NCBI RefSeq assembly: GCF_052119645.1
Contig: NZ_JBGQOM010000001.1
Span: forward strand, 186,001-250,000
Source: Paraglaciecola sp030730205
GTDB lineage: Bacteria > Pseudomonadota > Gammaproteobacteria > Enterobacterales > Alteromonadaceae
Reading direction: 5' to 3'
DNA: 64,000 nucleotides
In this document: positions 1-8,292 of the stretch, piece after piece
Numbering within the stretch: the stretch's first letter is position 1
Layout of the letters: every line of letters begins with the position of its first letter
Notes under the pieces: model-generated
Told to the model about the DNA's origin: nothing
Seen by the model: the letters and a program-made list of their open reading frames with translations, nothing else
Databases searched by the model: none
Program-made: the position numbers and the translations under genes

Positions 1-456
1 ACGTTAGGTGCCCAAGTAGACGATAAGACCTCAGCGAGTCGCATATCCGTTGCCTTAAGCGAAGTCGACGCCCTTAAAAATCAAACGAGTATTACGGTAC
101 AAGTGTTTAACGGTACAGCATTACTGGTAGGGCAAGCCCCGACAAACGAGTTAATTCAACTTGCTCAAACCACTGCCAGTTCAGTGAATAATATTAAAAA
201 GCTGCATAACCAAATCCGTTTAGGCAGCCCAATATCCACAGGTGATGCAGCCAAAGATGTCTGGTTAGCGTCGAAGGTAAAAACCTTGCTACTTGCCGAT
301 AAGCGCATAGATGGTCTGAATATTGAAATTGAAGTCGAAAACGGCGAAGTATTCTTAATGGGCTTAGTTAGCCAACAAGAAGCTGATATAGCGGTCGATA
401 TCACGCGCAATATTGATGGAGTAAAACAAGTTGTTAAAGCCTTTGAGTATCTGTAA
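1..456 (+). CDS. dolP: DolP (YraP) BON-domain outer-membrane lipoprotein, 3' part
   Basis: The frame is open from the first base, so the gene starts before the window; the signal peptide and lipobox are therefore not seen. The visible part begins TLGAQVDD and holds the end of one BON domain (ALLVGQAP) and a complete second one (VFLMGLVSQQEA), the two-BON layout of E. coli YraP/DolP. DolP is an outer-membrane lipoprotein that binds anionic phospholipid at division sites and supports envelope integrity. A GTG at 103 could be taken for a start, but the upstream codons match the family equally well, so it is internal. Identification rests on remembered similarity to E. coli YraP. Confidence 0.85.
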   Translation, partial: TLGAQVDDKTSASRISVALSEVDALKNQTSITVQVFNGTALLVGQAPTNELIQLAQTTASSVNNIKKLHNQIRLGSPISTGDAAKDVWLASKVKTLLLADKRIDGLNIEIEVENGEVFLMGLVSQQEADIAVDITRNIDGVKQVVKAFEYL

Positions 457-572
457 AGCGCAGTGACAATAAGCAAAAGTGCATAATATATAAGTACTAG
501 CATTTTCTCTTGTTGGTTTGGAACTTAGTACACAGACGGCAACAAATAGTGAAAACTCAGAGTTCTAACTGA

Positions 573-782
573 AAACTGGATCTTCTTAACTATTTAACTC
601 GAACTGGCAAAATTAATAGTAATGCAACTGAGTATGTAGAACGCTTATTTGAAGAGGCTGATATAGTATATCCCATTGAGTTACTGCCTTGGCTAAGAGC
701 TCTCAACTTAGCTGAAACCAAGAAGAACACTGCGATATACACCCGATTAAAAACGCCAGATAGGGCATTTCTATTTCATTAG
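573..782 (+). pseudogene. Remnant of a periplasmic solute-binding (SBP_bac_3-like) protein
   Basis: An open stretch of 69 codons without a credible start translates to a protein-like sequence containing NYLTRTGKINSNATEYV, LFEEADIVYPIELLPWLRA and NTAIYTRLKTPDRAFLFH, then a stop. This order (a Y-L-x-x-x-G-K-I turn, a helix, LLPWxRA, then NTAIYTxxxTPxR.xLFHW) is what I know from small SBP_bac_3-type binding proteins in Alteromonadales. Those proteins are about 230-260 residues, so only an N-terminal third is left. A stop codon (TGA, 570-572) lies just upstream in the same frame, and no signal peptide precedes it. Confidence 0.55.
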
Positions 783-895
783 ATTTGCCCTATCGCACAC
801 AAAACAACTCATCAGATTTATAAACTAACTATCAGAGCAGATATTGTTCTGGATGGCGTATATCAGTTTAAAAATTATTCTAATGCAATCGCTCA

Positions 896-1522
896 CTAAT
901 CACGGCAGTTACCATAGGCCTCTGCATAATTTTGTCCAAAACATTTTATGAAACGATCAACAATGTCTAAATTCGGCGGCCAATTGACTACAAATGGCGT
1001 TCCGTTACCATCTGTAGTGGGCAGATCATCGGGTTTAGGGATCACTGCTAATTTTTCTCGCATCGCTTTCAAAGAGCTTAAATCAGAGCGCAGAAATGCA
1101 ATGCTGGCACTGACGTAAATATTCCAACCAGTATCATCTTCGCTAGACGTTTTTCTAGATTGCTCCATCAAGTCAATGGCCTCATTGTATTGCCCTACCT
1201 CTGCTCTAAGTTGCCCCTCGTGCCAAACAAACTCTTTAAGTTTATTTTGTGACAAAGAGTTTGTTTGGTAGTAAAGGCGAATTAAATCTGCGGCCACACT
1301 TAGACATCCCTCTTGATCTGCTACAGAAGGCCAACCATTTTCATAATCTTGATCAAATTCAAAAGGACTCATCGCTAACATCTTTGCTTGGTCATAATGA
1401 CAAGTGTTTTCGACTACTGACGAAGCAATTCCAAGTGAAGCTGATGTTTCAGCTAAGCTTAGTGAGCCAAAACAAACACTTAAAATGAACGAGCTTGTTA
1501 CTTTGTTTAATACTTTTAGCAT
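896..1522 (-). CDS. Hypothetical secreted protein
   Basis: A 208-residue protein with a typical Sec signal peptide (hydrophobic residues about 9-24, likely cut after SLAETS or SLA). The mature part is soluble and mainly helical, with a stretch around WHEGQLRAEVGQYNEAIDLMEQS that resembles a single TPR-like helix pair, and a Cys near the N-terminus (NTCHYD) plus two near the C-terminus (KCFGQNY, GNCRD) that could form disulphides in the periplasm. An AGGA ribosome-binding site lies about 7 bases before the ATG. It is not in an obvious operon. I do not recognise a function. Confidence 0.75.
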   Translation of the reverse strand: MLKVLNKVTSSFILSVCFGSLSLAETSASLGIASSVVENTCHYDQAKMLAMSPFEFDQDYENGWPSVADQEGCLSVAADLIRLYYQTNSLSQNKLKEFVWHEGQLRAEVGQYNEAIDLMEQSRKTSSEDDTGWNIYVSASIAFLRSDLSSLKAMREKLAVIPKPDDLPTTDGNGTPFVVNWPPNLDIVDRFIKCFGQNYAEAYGNCRD

Positions 1523-1650
1523 GGTGCCATCCTTTAGCGATTGGGTAAATTAATAACACAGCCAGTTAATTTAAAGCAATTAGCTTGATGGTGGCAATAA
1601 TTATTTATTAATGGCTGGAAAAGACTTGATGTAGGCTCAGATAGGCAATA

Positions 1651-1676
1651 AAAAAGGGCAACGTAGTTGCCCTTTC
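1651..1676 (-). terminator. Rho-independent terminator after sspB
   Basis: A 10-bp stem AAAGGGCAAC / GTTGCCCTTT (1653-1662 and 1666-1675) with a 3-base loop. On the minus strand it is followed by a run of T, in the right place to end the sspA-sspB transcript. Confidence 0.85.
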
Positions 1677-1697
1677 TAAATATGCACTGCTTAGCTG

Positions 1698-2096
1698 TTA
1701 TTTCACTACTGTTAGTGTAGGCCGGCCTTTTTTACTTGGCGCTGGCGCTTCAGTAATGGCTTCATCAGGCATGTCAGAATCGATTTCGTCTTCTGCGGTA
1801 AACACAGTTCCAGCACCATTCTCTTTGGCATAAATAGCTAGCACCGCCTTACATGGAATGACCAAGTTACGTGCAACACCACCAAAACGCGCATCAAAAG
1901 TAACCTCCTCGTTGCCTAGCAATAATTTACCTGTCGAACTTGGAGAAACATTGAGCACGATTTGCCCCGCTTGCACATGTTCTTGCGGAACTTGCGTGCC
2001 AGGGTAGGTCGCATTGACCACCAAGTACGGTGTGAGATTGTTATCAACAATCCACTCGTAAAAGGCGCGTAATAAATAAGGTTGGTTCGGTGTCAT
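1698..2096 (-). CDS. sspB: Stringent starvation protein B, ClpXP adaptor
   Basis: 132 residues, close to the usual SspB length. The folded N-terminal domain (YLLRAFYEWIVDNNLTPYL near the start, then IVLNVS, FDARFGGVARNLVIP) matches the SspB ssrA-tag-binding fold. An acidic linker follows, and a short basic-hydrophobic tail (GRPTLTVVK) corresponds to the XB peptide that docks on ClpX. SspB tethers ssrA-tagged proteins to ClpXP. It lies 13 bases after sspA on the same strand and is followed by a terminator, so the two form the usual operon. Confidence 0.95.
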   Translation of the reverse strand: MTPNQPYLLRAFYEWIVDNNLTPYLVVNATYPGTQVPQEHVQAGQIVLNVSPSSTGKLLLGNEEVTFDARFGGVARNLVIPCKAVLAIYAKENGAGTVFTAEDEIDSDMPDEAITEAPAPSKKGRPTLTVVK

Positions 2097-2109
2097 CGGT
2101 TTTATAACT

Positions 2110-2742
2110 TTATAATGGGTTATGAATTTCGCGTTCTTGATCAGTTAAAGACGCCTTAAATGAACTGCGCTCAAATATACGTTTCATATAAGCACGAACA
2201 TCTTTACTGCCATTACCTACTAACTCAATTTTGAGGGCGGGTAAACGCCACAACAACGGTGCTAAATAGCAATCGACTAAGCTGAATTCTTCACTCATAA
2301 AATAAGGCGTTTCAGCAAACAAGGGCGCTAAACTTAACAAAGCTTCACGTAGTTCGTTACGAGCAGTTTCAACATCGCCTTTGGCTTGTAAAATTTGCTC
2401 AGCTAGTTTGTACCAATCATTTTGAATTCTATGCATGGTCAAACGGCTCTGGCCACGAGATACTGGATAGACTGGCATCAAAGGTGGGTGTGGGAAACGT
2501 TCGTCTAAGTATTCCATAATGATGTGAGAGTTATACAATACTAACTCCCTATCAACTAAGGTAGGCACGGTGCCATAAGGATTTAAGTCAATTAAGTCTT
2601 CGGGCAAATTATTAGGATCAGTGTAACAAATTTCTACACCCACACCTTTTTCAGCCAATACGATTCTGGCCTGGTGACTGTATATATCTAAAGTATCTGA
2701 AAACAACGTCATGATAGAACGTTTATTGGTGGCTACAGCCAT
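2110..2742 (-). CDS. sspA: Stringent starvation protein A, GST-fold RNA-polymerase-associated protein
   Basis: 210 residues with an N-terminal thioredoxin-like half (MTLFSDTLDIYSHQARIVL, NPYGTVPTLVDRELVLYNS, IIMEYLDERFPHPPLMP) and a helical GST C-terminal half. The ERFPHPPLMP segment matches the SspA signature rather than catalytic GSTs. SspA binds RNA polymerase and is involved in stationary-phase and acid-stress gene control. A strong AGGAGAG ribosome-binding site supports the ATG at 2742. It is first in the sspA-sspB pair and lies downstream of petABC, as in many gammaproteobacteria. Confidence 0.95.
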   Translation of the reverse strand: MAVATNKRSIMTLFSDTLDIYSHQARIVLAEKGVGVEICYTDPNNLPEDLIDLNPYGTVPTLVDRELVLYNSHIIMEYLDERFPHPPLMPVYPVSRGQSRLTMHRIQNDWYKLAEQILQAKGDVETARNELREALLSLAPLFAETPYFMSEEFSLVDCYLAPLLWRLPALKIELVGNGSKDVRAYMKRIFERSSFKASLTDQEREIHNPL

Positions 2743-2859
2743 TTAACTCTCTCCTAAAATATCTCTACTCTATATCCGTTTGATTCAGATATAACACTTA
2801 ACCAACTTAGCAGACTTAATTTGACCAGCTACTAGTGTGGCGACATAGACTAAAACTGA

Positions 2860-2884
2860 AAAGAAAGGGGCTATTCGCCCCTTA
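2860..2884 (-). terminator. Terminator after petABC
   Basis: Stem AAGGGGC / GCCCCTT (2865-2871, 2877-2883) with a 5-base loop. On the minus strand it is followed by TCTTTTCAGTTTT, a weak but acceptable U-rich tail. It lies between petC and sspA. Confidence 0.7.
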
Positions 2885-2935
2885 CCATAAAATTTTGCGG
2901 ATTATACATTATTTTTTGCCAATGCGTTTAGCAAA

Positions 2936-3670
2936 TTAATGTACATCTCTCCAATATTCTTTTTTCAGTAGGTAAACCAACACGAGTAATACCAATAAGA
3001 ACAACATCACGTAGCGGCCGATACTTTCAGATTGCAAACGGCTTGGCTCACCGGTGTACACCATATAGTTAACTAAGTCGAGCACAGCAGCATCATACTC
3101 TTCAGTGCTCATCACACCGGTACCATCAGACTTTAAGCCTACATGACGCTCAACCATTTCTCCGTCAACCATATGTTCTTCCGTTGCTTTAGTTGGTATC
3201 CCTTGTAACTCTTGGAGTGCATGAGGCATGCCGACTTCAGGGAAGACTAAGTTATTCACACCAAAAGGACGGCTATCGTCTTTATAGAAACTACGTAAAT
3301 AGGTGTAAATCCAATCCGCGCCACGTACTCGAGCAACCAAGGTCAAATCAGGCGGTGGAGCGCCAAACCATTTAGCCGCAGACTCTGCAGGCATAGCATT
3401 GGTGATATGTTCGCCTGGCTTTTCCTGTGTGAACATCAAGTATTCAGATCCTAGATCGACTGGAATATCCAAGTCGGCAAACGTACGTTGATAACGTTGG
3501 TATTGCATCTGGTGACAGCCTAAGCAGTAGTTCATGAATAACTTAGCACCATTTTGCAGTGACGCTTTATCCGTTAGGTCATAATCTGCCTTATCCAAGT
3601 GTGCGTTACCGCCAGCTGCAAACACACTAACTGGCATCAACAAAGATAGTAGGACTAATAGTTTTCTCAT
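2936..3670 (-). CDS. petC: Ubiquinol-cytochrome c reductase, cytochrome c1
   Basis: 244 residues. A signal peptide (MRKLLVLLSLLMPVSVFA) is followed by the c-type haem site CLGCH near residue 49, and a C-terminal membrane anchor (VMLFLLVLLVLVYLL) ending in basic residues. This is the haem-c subunit of the bc1 complex; it takes electrons from the Rieske protein and passes them to soluble cytochrome c on the periplasmic side. Its ATG overlaps the petB stop by 4 bases, indicating translational coupling. A GAGGAT ribosome-binding site lies upstream. Confidence 0.96.
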   Translation of the reverse strand: MRKLLVLLSLLMPVSVFAAGGNAHLDKADYDLTDKASLQNGAKLFMNYCLGCHQMQYQRYQRTFADLDIPVDLGSEYLMFTQEKPGEHITNAMPAESAAKWFGAPPPDLTLVARVRGADWIYTYLRSFYKDDSRPFGVNNLVFPEVGMPHALQELQGIPTKATEEHMVDGEMVERHVGLKSDGTGVMSTEEYDAAVLDLVNYMVYTGEPSRLQSESIGRYVMLFLLVLLVLVYLLKKEYWRDVH

Positions 3671-4935
3671 TCTGTAATCCTCGCTGGTACCGGTTTACAC
3701 TTTTCATTCTTACTGTAAATATACAACAAACCAAAGAAGCCAAAATACATGATAGTAGCGATTTGCGATGCTGTAATTTTCCAATTTTCTTGTGGAGTAC
3801 CACCTAGGTAACCTAAGAAAACAAATACCGCTGCAAACACAAGTAGATTCCATTTATGCAAACCACAACGGTAACGCCACGACTTCACTTTACCGCGATC
3901 TATCCAAGGTAATAGAGCCAAGGCAATGATTGCAGCAAACATTGCAATAACACCACCCAACTTGTCTGGTACCGCTTTCAAAATCGCATAGAAAGGCGTG
4001 AAGTACCATACTGGGAAAATGTGAGGAGGTGTTTTTAAAGGGTTAGCAATCTCAAAGTTGGGATGTTCTAAGAAGTATCCGCCCATTTCAGGATTGAAAA
4101 ACATCACGTAACAGAAAGCCAACAAGAAGAAAGCAAAACCAACAAGGTCTTTTAACACTATATGGGGGAAAAATGGGACGATATCATCGACGATGTCATA
4201 CTTGTTAGTGTAATACTCGTGAATTTTAAACTTGGTTTTTTCCTCTTCGCTCAGTGAGCCTTTCTTACGTTTCACGTCGGTACCGTCAGGGTTGTTTGAA
4301 CCCACTTCATGCAACGCTACGATGTGTAAGAAAACTAAGATAACGATAACCAAAGGCAGTGCAATAACATGTAATGCAAAGAAACGGTTAAGCGTTGCGC
4401 CTGAAATGACGTAGTCACCTTGGATCCATATCACTAAATCTGGACCAATGACCGGAATAGCACTGAACAGTGAAACAATTACCTGAGCACCCCAATAGGA
4501 CATTTGTCCCCACGGTAATACGTAGCCCATAAATGCCTCGGCCATAAGCGCTAAGTATATGAACATACCAAACAGCCACAATAACTCACGTGGCTTTTGA
4601 TAAGAGCCGTAAATCATGCCGCGGAACATATGTAAATACACTACGATGAAAAAGGCTGACGCACCTGTACTGTGCATGTAGCGTAAGATCCAACCGTAAT
4701 CGACATCACGCATGATATATTCAACTGAGGCAAAGGCACCTTCAGCTGTCGGGTTATAACTCATGGTCAACCAAATACCTGTGACAATCTGGTTAACTAA
4801 TACGATGGTAGCTAAAAAGCCGAACATGTACCAAAAGTTCATGTTGCGCGGCGCTGGGTATTGAATCGCGTGTTGGTTTGCAACGCGCATGATCGGTAAA
4901 CGATACTCGATCCAATCCATTAGGTTTTTCCACAT
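3667..4935 (-). CDS. petB: Ubiquinol-cytochrome c reductase, cytochrome b
   Basis: The start MWKNLMDWIEYRLPI at 4935 is chosen. The longer frame (to 4962) would overlap petA, and GGGGC lies at good distance before this ATG, leaving one base after the petA stop. The product has about 422 residues and multiple membrane helices. It shows the haem-ligating regions (LRYMHSTGASAFF, VVYLHMFRG, FFALHVIALPL, FLHIVALHEVGSNNPDG), the Qo-site YVLPWGQMSYWGA segment, and the PPHIFPVWYFTPFYAILKAVP region. It is the membrane core of complex III, oxidising quinol and moving protons. Confidence 0.97.
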   Translation of the reverse strand: MWKNLMDWIEYRLPIMRVANQHAIQYPAPRNMNFWYMFGFLATIVLVNQIVTGIWLTMSYNPTAEGAFASVEYIMRDVDYGWILRYMHSTGASAFFIVVYLHMFRGMIYGSYQKPRELLWLFGMFIYLALMAEAFMGYVLPWGQMSYWGAQVIVSLFSAIPVIGPDLVIWIQGDYVISGATLNRFFALHVIALPLVIVILVFLHIVALHEVGSNNPDGTDVKRKKGSLSEEEKTKFKIHEYYTNKYDIVDDIVPFFPHIVLKDLVGFAFFLLAFCYVMFFNPEMGGYFLEHPNFEIANPLKTPPHIFPVWYFTPFYAILKAVPDKLGGVIAMFAAIIALALLPWIDRGKVKSWRYRCGLHKWNLLVFAAVFVFLGYLGGTPQENWKITASQIATIMYFGFFGLLYIYSKNEKCKPVPARITE

Positions 4936-4936
4936 A

Positions 4937-5569
4937 TTATGCTGCCCCTTCTTCAGAACCAATCAAAATAGTATTGTCATCCAAATACATGTAAGGCGGC
5001 ACAACTAAGTTGAGTGGTGCAGGTACATTTTGGAAAACACGGCCTGCCATATCAAACTTTGAACCATGGCAAGGACAGAAAAATCCTTCTTGTACACCTT
5101 CCACATATTCAGCAAATGCACCATCTTTTAGGTGCTGGGGAGAACAGCCCAAGTGAGTGCAAATACCCACTAACACCAAGAATTCTTCTTTTAGCGAGCG
5201 ATAACGATTTTTAGCAAACTCAGGTTGCTGGGCTTCCTCGGAATTCGGATCTTTCAACTTATCTTCATCATCAGCCAACGATGCTAATAATTCAGGTGTC
5301 CTTCTGGCGATCCACACAGGCTTACTTCGCCAAATAACGCGAATTAACTGACCTGGCTCGATCTTGCTGATATCTGCCTCAACATCAGCACCAGCAGCTT
5401 TCGCTTTAACACTGGGGTTCCACGATCCAATAAATGGCACAGCTGCGCCAACTACACCGACACCACCTACTACAGAAGTAGCAACCGTTAAAAAACGGCG
5501 ACGACTGTTGTCTTTAGGTTGGTTTTCGGTTCCAGACGAATCATGCGCATCTAAAGATACATTGCTCAT
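4937..5569 (-). CDS. petA: Ubiquinol-cytochrome c reductase, Rieske iron-sulphur subunit
   Basis: 210 residues. An N-terminal twin-arginine motif (SRRRFLTVATSV) precedes a single hydrophobic anchor, as in other Tat-inserted Rieske proteins. The 2Fe-2S ligands are in CTHLGC and CPCHGS, with the usual SKFDMAGRVFQNVPAPLNL after the second box. It transfers an electron from quinol to cytochrome c1. It is first in petABC, preceded by a GGAG ribosome-binding site. Confidence 0.97.
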   Translation of the reverse strand: MSNVSLDAHDSSGTENQPKDNSRRRFLTVATSVVGGVGVVGAAVPFIGSWNPSVKAKAAGADVEADISKIEPGQLIRVIWRSKPVWIARRTPELLASLADDEDKLKDPNSEEAQQPEFAKNRYRSLKEEFLVLVGICTHLGCSPQHLKDGAFAEYVEGVQEGFFCPCHGSKFDMAGRVFQNVPAPLNLVVPPYMYLDDNTILIGSEEGAA

Positions 5570-5792
5570 CCAATTTTCTCCGAGGGTTGCAATTGCTTAA
5601 ACTTAGCTAGTAAAGAGTAATAATTCTTAATACTCAAAAATAGAAGTAATGGTTTTACTATTAACCGAAAATGATAAAAGAAAACCCACACAAAAGACAA
5701 GGCTTTCGTCAATAAATCGAAGAATTACTGATACTTACTTGGCTAGTTATGGATTTTCGCTTTAACACTTTCAATTTGCTCAAATTACAGAC

Positions 5793-5817
5793 AAAAAAAA
5801 CCCAGCCAGAGCTGGGT
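5793..5817 (-). terminator. Terminator after rpsI
   Basis: Stem ACCCAGC / GCTGGGT (5800-5806, 5811-5817) with a CAGA loop on the plus strand. On the minus strand it is followed by eight T. It ends the rplM-rpsI transcript before petABC. Confidence 0.92.
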
Positions 5818-5842
5818 CTTTAAATCTGTATCTCTGCAACGA

Positions 5843-6235
5843 TTAACGTTTAGAGAATTGCGGTTTCTTACGTGCTTTATGAAGACCGACTTTCTTACGC
5901 TCAACTTTACGTGCGTCACGAGTAACAAAGCCCGCTGTACGTAGTGCTGGACGAAGAGTTTCGTCGAATTCCATCAATGCACGAGTAATACCGTGACGAA
6001 TTGCACCAGCTTGTCCGCTGATACCACCGCCCGCTACTGTTACGTACAAGTCAAACTTCTCAGTCATTTCTAACAATTCAAGAGGTTGACGTACGATCAT
6101 ACGCGCTGTTTCACGACCAAAGAATACATCTAAAGGACGTTTGTTAACCACAATGTTTCCGCTACCTGCACGAAGAAAAACACGAGCGGTAGAAGTTTTG
6201 CGGCGGCCTGTGCCGTAATATTGAGTATCTGCCAT
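5843..6235 (-). CDS. rpsI: 30S ribosomal protein S9
   Basis: 130 residues, the standard length. Family features: QYYGTGRRKTSTARVFLR at the N-terminus, GGGISGQAGAIRHGI in the middle and the conserved basic tail ending KKPQFSKR, which reaches the ribosomal P site. It follows rplM by 12 bases with an AAGGAG ribosome-binding site, forming the usual two-gene operon. Confidence 0.98.
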   Translation of the reverse strand: MADTQYYGTGRRKTSTARVFLRAGSGNIVVNKRPLDVFFGRETARMIVRQPLELLEMTEKFDLYVTVAGGGISGQAGAIRHGITRALMEFDETLRPALRTAGFVTRDARKVERKKVGLHKARKKPQFSKR

Positions 6236-6247
6236 GTGTAATGCTCC

Positions 6248-6676
6248 TTAAAGGTCTAGTACTTGAGGCTGTTGAGCAGCATGTTTATGCTCAGGACCAG
6301 CGTAGACTTTCATTTTGCGGAACATGTCACGTCCAAGAGGACCTTTTGGTAACATACCTTTAACCGCTTTTTCAATGATCATCTCTGGTTTGTGGGCTTG
6401 TAACTTTTCAAAGTTAGTCTCTTTAAGACCGCCTGGATAACCAGTGTGTGAGTAGTACATTTTACCCTGGGCTTTATTACCAGTTACACGTACTTTCTCA
6501 GCGTTGATCACAACAATGTAGTCGCCTGTGTCCACATGAGGTGTGTACTCAGGTTTGTGCTTACCGCGTAAACGGCTAGCGATTTCAGTCGCGATACGAC
6601 CTAATGTTTTGTCCGCGGCATCTACCACGAACCAGTCACGTTTTACCGTTTCTGGCTTAGCAACAAAAGTTTTCAT
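6248..6676 (-). CDS. rplM: 50S ribosomal protein L13
   Basis: 142 residues, same length as E. coli L13. Recognised from RDWFVVDAADKTLGRIAT, RGKHKPEYTPHVDTGDY, YYSHTGYPGG and GMLPKGPLGRDMFRKMKVY. It is the first gene of the operon. In E. coli L13 represses its own mRNA through the leader; the hairpin at 6807-6823 lies in the equivalent place here, but I cannot show it has that role. Confidence 0.98.
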   Translation of the reverse strand: MKTFVAKPETVKRDWFVVDAADKTLGRIATEIASRLRGKHKPEYTPHVDTGDYIVVINAEKVRVTGNKAQGKMYYSHTGYPGGLKETNFEKLQAHKPEMIIEKAVKGMLPKGPLGRDMFRKMKVYAGPEHKHAAQQPQVLDL

Positions 6677-6806
6677 CTAAAATTACCCAAAAAATTAATG
6701 TATGTTACTTGGTTTCAGTCAGTTAAAAACGCCACCTAAGTATCGTTTTTACCGCCAGAAACCGCTTAAAATCAATGTTTTGACCCCTTCGAGTCTATTG
6801 ATTCTT

Positions 6807-6823
6807 CCACTTTCCCAAAGTGG
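6807..6823 (-). promoter_or_regulatory. Hairpin in the rplM leader
   Basis: Perfect stem CCACTTT / AAAGTGG with a 3-base loop, between the proposed -10 element and the rplM start, about 130 bases before the ATG. A role in L13 autoregulation is only inferred from position. Confidence 0.35.
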
Positions 6824-6844
6824 GGGTAACTGGGCAGGTCGCGG

Positions 6845-6850
6845 ATTATA
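6845..6850 (-). promoter_or_regulatory. Probable rplM promoter -10 element
   Basis: On the minus strand this reads TGTATAAT followed by CCGCGACC, a consensus -10 with a GC-rich discriminator as expected for a growth-rate and ppGpp controlled ribosomal promoter. The -35 region is T-rich but no clear TTGACA is present. Confidence 0.55.
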
Positions 6851-6890
6851 CAGAAGATAAGAAAAAACGCGAGAGTATTTGTATAAAATT

Positions 6891-7055
6891 TCAAAGCCGA
6901 GATTCCTTCGCTTGCGTCATTAAAGTCGACCAATAGCCAATCTCGACCGAGTTGTAAGCTAAACCACTTTCACGAGCTAGCCTGCCTGCCAATTTCAGAC
7001 GAAAGTCTTGACCCAAATGCTCGGCGCTATTGATTTTACAGCTGTCAACAGGCTC
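6891..7055 (-). pseudogene. Unrecognised coding-like remnant or short gene upstream of rplM
   Basis: On the minus strand 55 codons are open between two stops and read like real protein: SAEHLGQDFRLKLAGRLA, then RESGLAYNSVEIGYWSTLM and a short charged end. There is no ATG near its start (a TTG is possible inside), no ribosome-binding site and no recognised family. The frame ends about 40 bases upstream of the rplM -10 element. It is either a gene remnant or a chance open frame; the rest of the 6677-7095 gap holds the rplM leader and promoter. Confidence 0.3.
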
Positions 7056-7095
7056 TCATGACTAAGCAATAATGTAATAAAAATGAGGCTCAATA

Positions 7096-7977
7096 TTATT
7101 TTAGAAAGTTAGGCAGCAAAACAGGCGTGTTGTTCTTATAGTGTTGATACTCATCCAGCCCCTGCCAACGTTCGTCGGCTTTTGCTTCCAATAATGGTAT
7201 ACCACTAATTTTTGTCAGCAGTAGTACCACAAAAAAGGGCGAAAGTAATGTCATGTACTGCCAACCTTGTAAGGCTGGCAAAGCGAGTAAAGCAATACCA
7301 AACCACAATATAATCTCGCCAAAGTAATTAGGGTGGCGCGAATAACGCCATAAACCCTGACAGATGAATGGAGTTGGTTTTGTTTCCTGACGTTTGAATT
7401 GACGCTTTTGTTGGTCAGCAATGATTTCAATAGCAAAACCAAGTATCCAAAGTAGGATGGCGATCACATCAATCATGGTGAGAGACACTTTTTGCGCCGA
7501 ACTTATTGCCGTGACAGCGCAGCCAGCGGTCACTATTATCCAGAGACCTTGAACGGTCCACGCCAATAAAAATCGCATAAAATCATGCTTAATACTATCA
7601 AAACGCGAATCGGAACCATCCTGCCCTACCCGCTTAAATAGAAACAGCGACAATCGCAAGGCCCAGATGCTGACTAAAACGGTCAATAGCAACGAGCGCA
7701 TATCAAATTGGTACGTAGCCAAAAACATTCCACCAACAAAAACTAAATAGCTCACACCGCCTACCAAATCGTAAAAATGCTCTGTTTTTTTGATGTAAGC
7801 AGGAAAAAAGGCTAACCACTGAATGAGGAAAACAATCAACACCGCCATGACAAGAAGCGGTACAGCTGTAAATTCACCAATATTAAATTGAGGCCCATAC
7901 TGGCCACCAGCCCATGCAAAAAGTAAGGCTATTAGCACCACGAAAAATAAAACTAGACTAGTTTGGATTTTGCTCAT
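7096..7977 (-). CDS. DUF1295 integral membrane protein (steroid 5-alpha-reductase/methyltransferase-like)
   Basis: 293 residues with about seven to eight hydrophobic helices. The C-terminal part holds the family signature GLWRYSRHPNYFGEIILWFG, shared by DUF1295 and the ICMT/steroid-reductase superfamily, where it binds the cofactor. The substrate of bacterial DUF1295 proteins is not established. The start has an AAAGG ribosome-binding site about 8 bases upstream. It stands alone on the minus strand; the divergent neighbour is the secreted protease. Confidence 0.85.
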   Translation of the reverse strand: MSKIQTSLVLFFVVLIALLFAWAGGQYGPQFNIGEFTAVPLLVMAVLIVFLIQWLAFFPAYIKKTEHFYDLVGGVSYLVFVGGMFLATYQFDMRSLLLTVLVSIWALRLSLFLFKRVGQDGSDSRFDSIKHDFMRFLLAWTVQGLWIIVTAGCAVTAISSAQKVSLTMIDVIAILLWILGFAIEIIADQQKRQFKRQETKPTPFICQGLWRYSRHPNYFGEIILWFGIALLALPALQGWQYMTLLSPFFVVLLLTKISGIPLLEAKADERWQGLDEYQHYKNNTPVLLPNFLK

Positions 7978-8292
7978 CGATAATGGCCTTTCAGTGATAG
8001 GTAGTCTTCTCTACGTGTGCAGGGGCAAAATTAGACTACTTTATTTTTCGATGCGTTTTTGTTTCAACGTTTGAGTCATTGAGTGTTTGTTAAACCTTTC
8101 TTTTAACAATACGTAAGAAAAAGCGTATTTTGATGTTTATTCGCTTTTACAACAACAAAATATATAGCAAAGTGTCCGCCAATCTTGTTTGGCCTGACAA
8201 AATAAGAGCATCTAACCTACCCACTTAACTTTAGAATGGTTTTGGGATTGCAAGTAAACTTCGTTTTGTTGTTAACGTAAAAAAGGATCATC
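7978..8292. other. Intergenic region between DUF1295 gene and protease
   Basis: 315 AT-rich bases between two divergent genes. It must hold both promoters, but I see no convincing -35/-10 pair, hairpin or coding remnant. An AAAAAAGGATCATC ribosome-binding stretch sits directly before the protease ATG. Confidence 0.6.

Noticed and set aside
4936..4962. Nine-codon upstream extension of petB
   Set aside because: Would overlap petA; MWKNLMDW at 4935 has a good ribosome-binding site and matches the family start.
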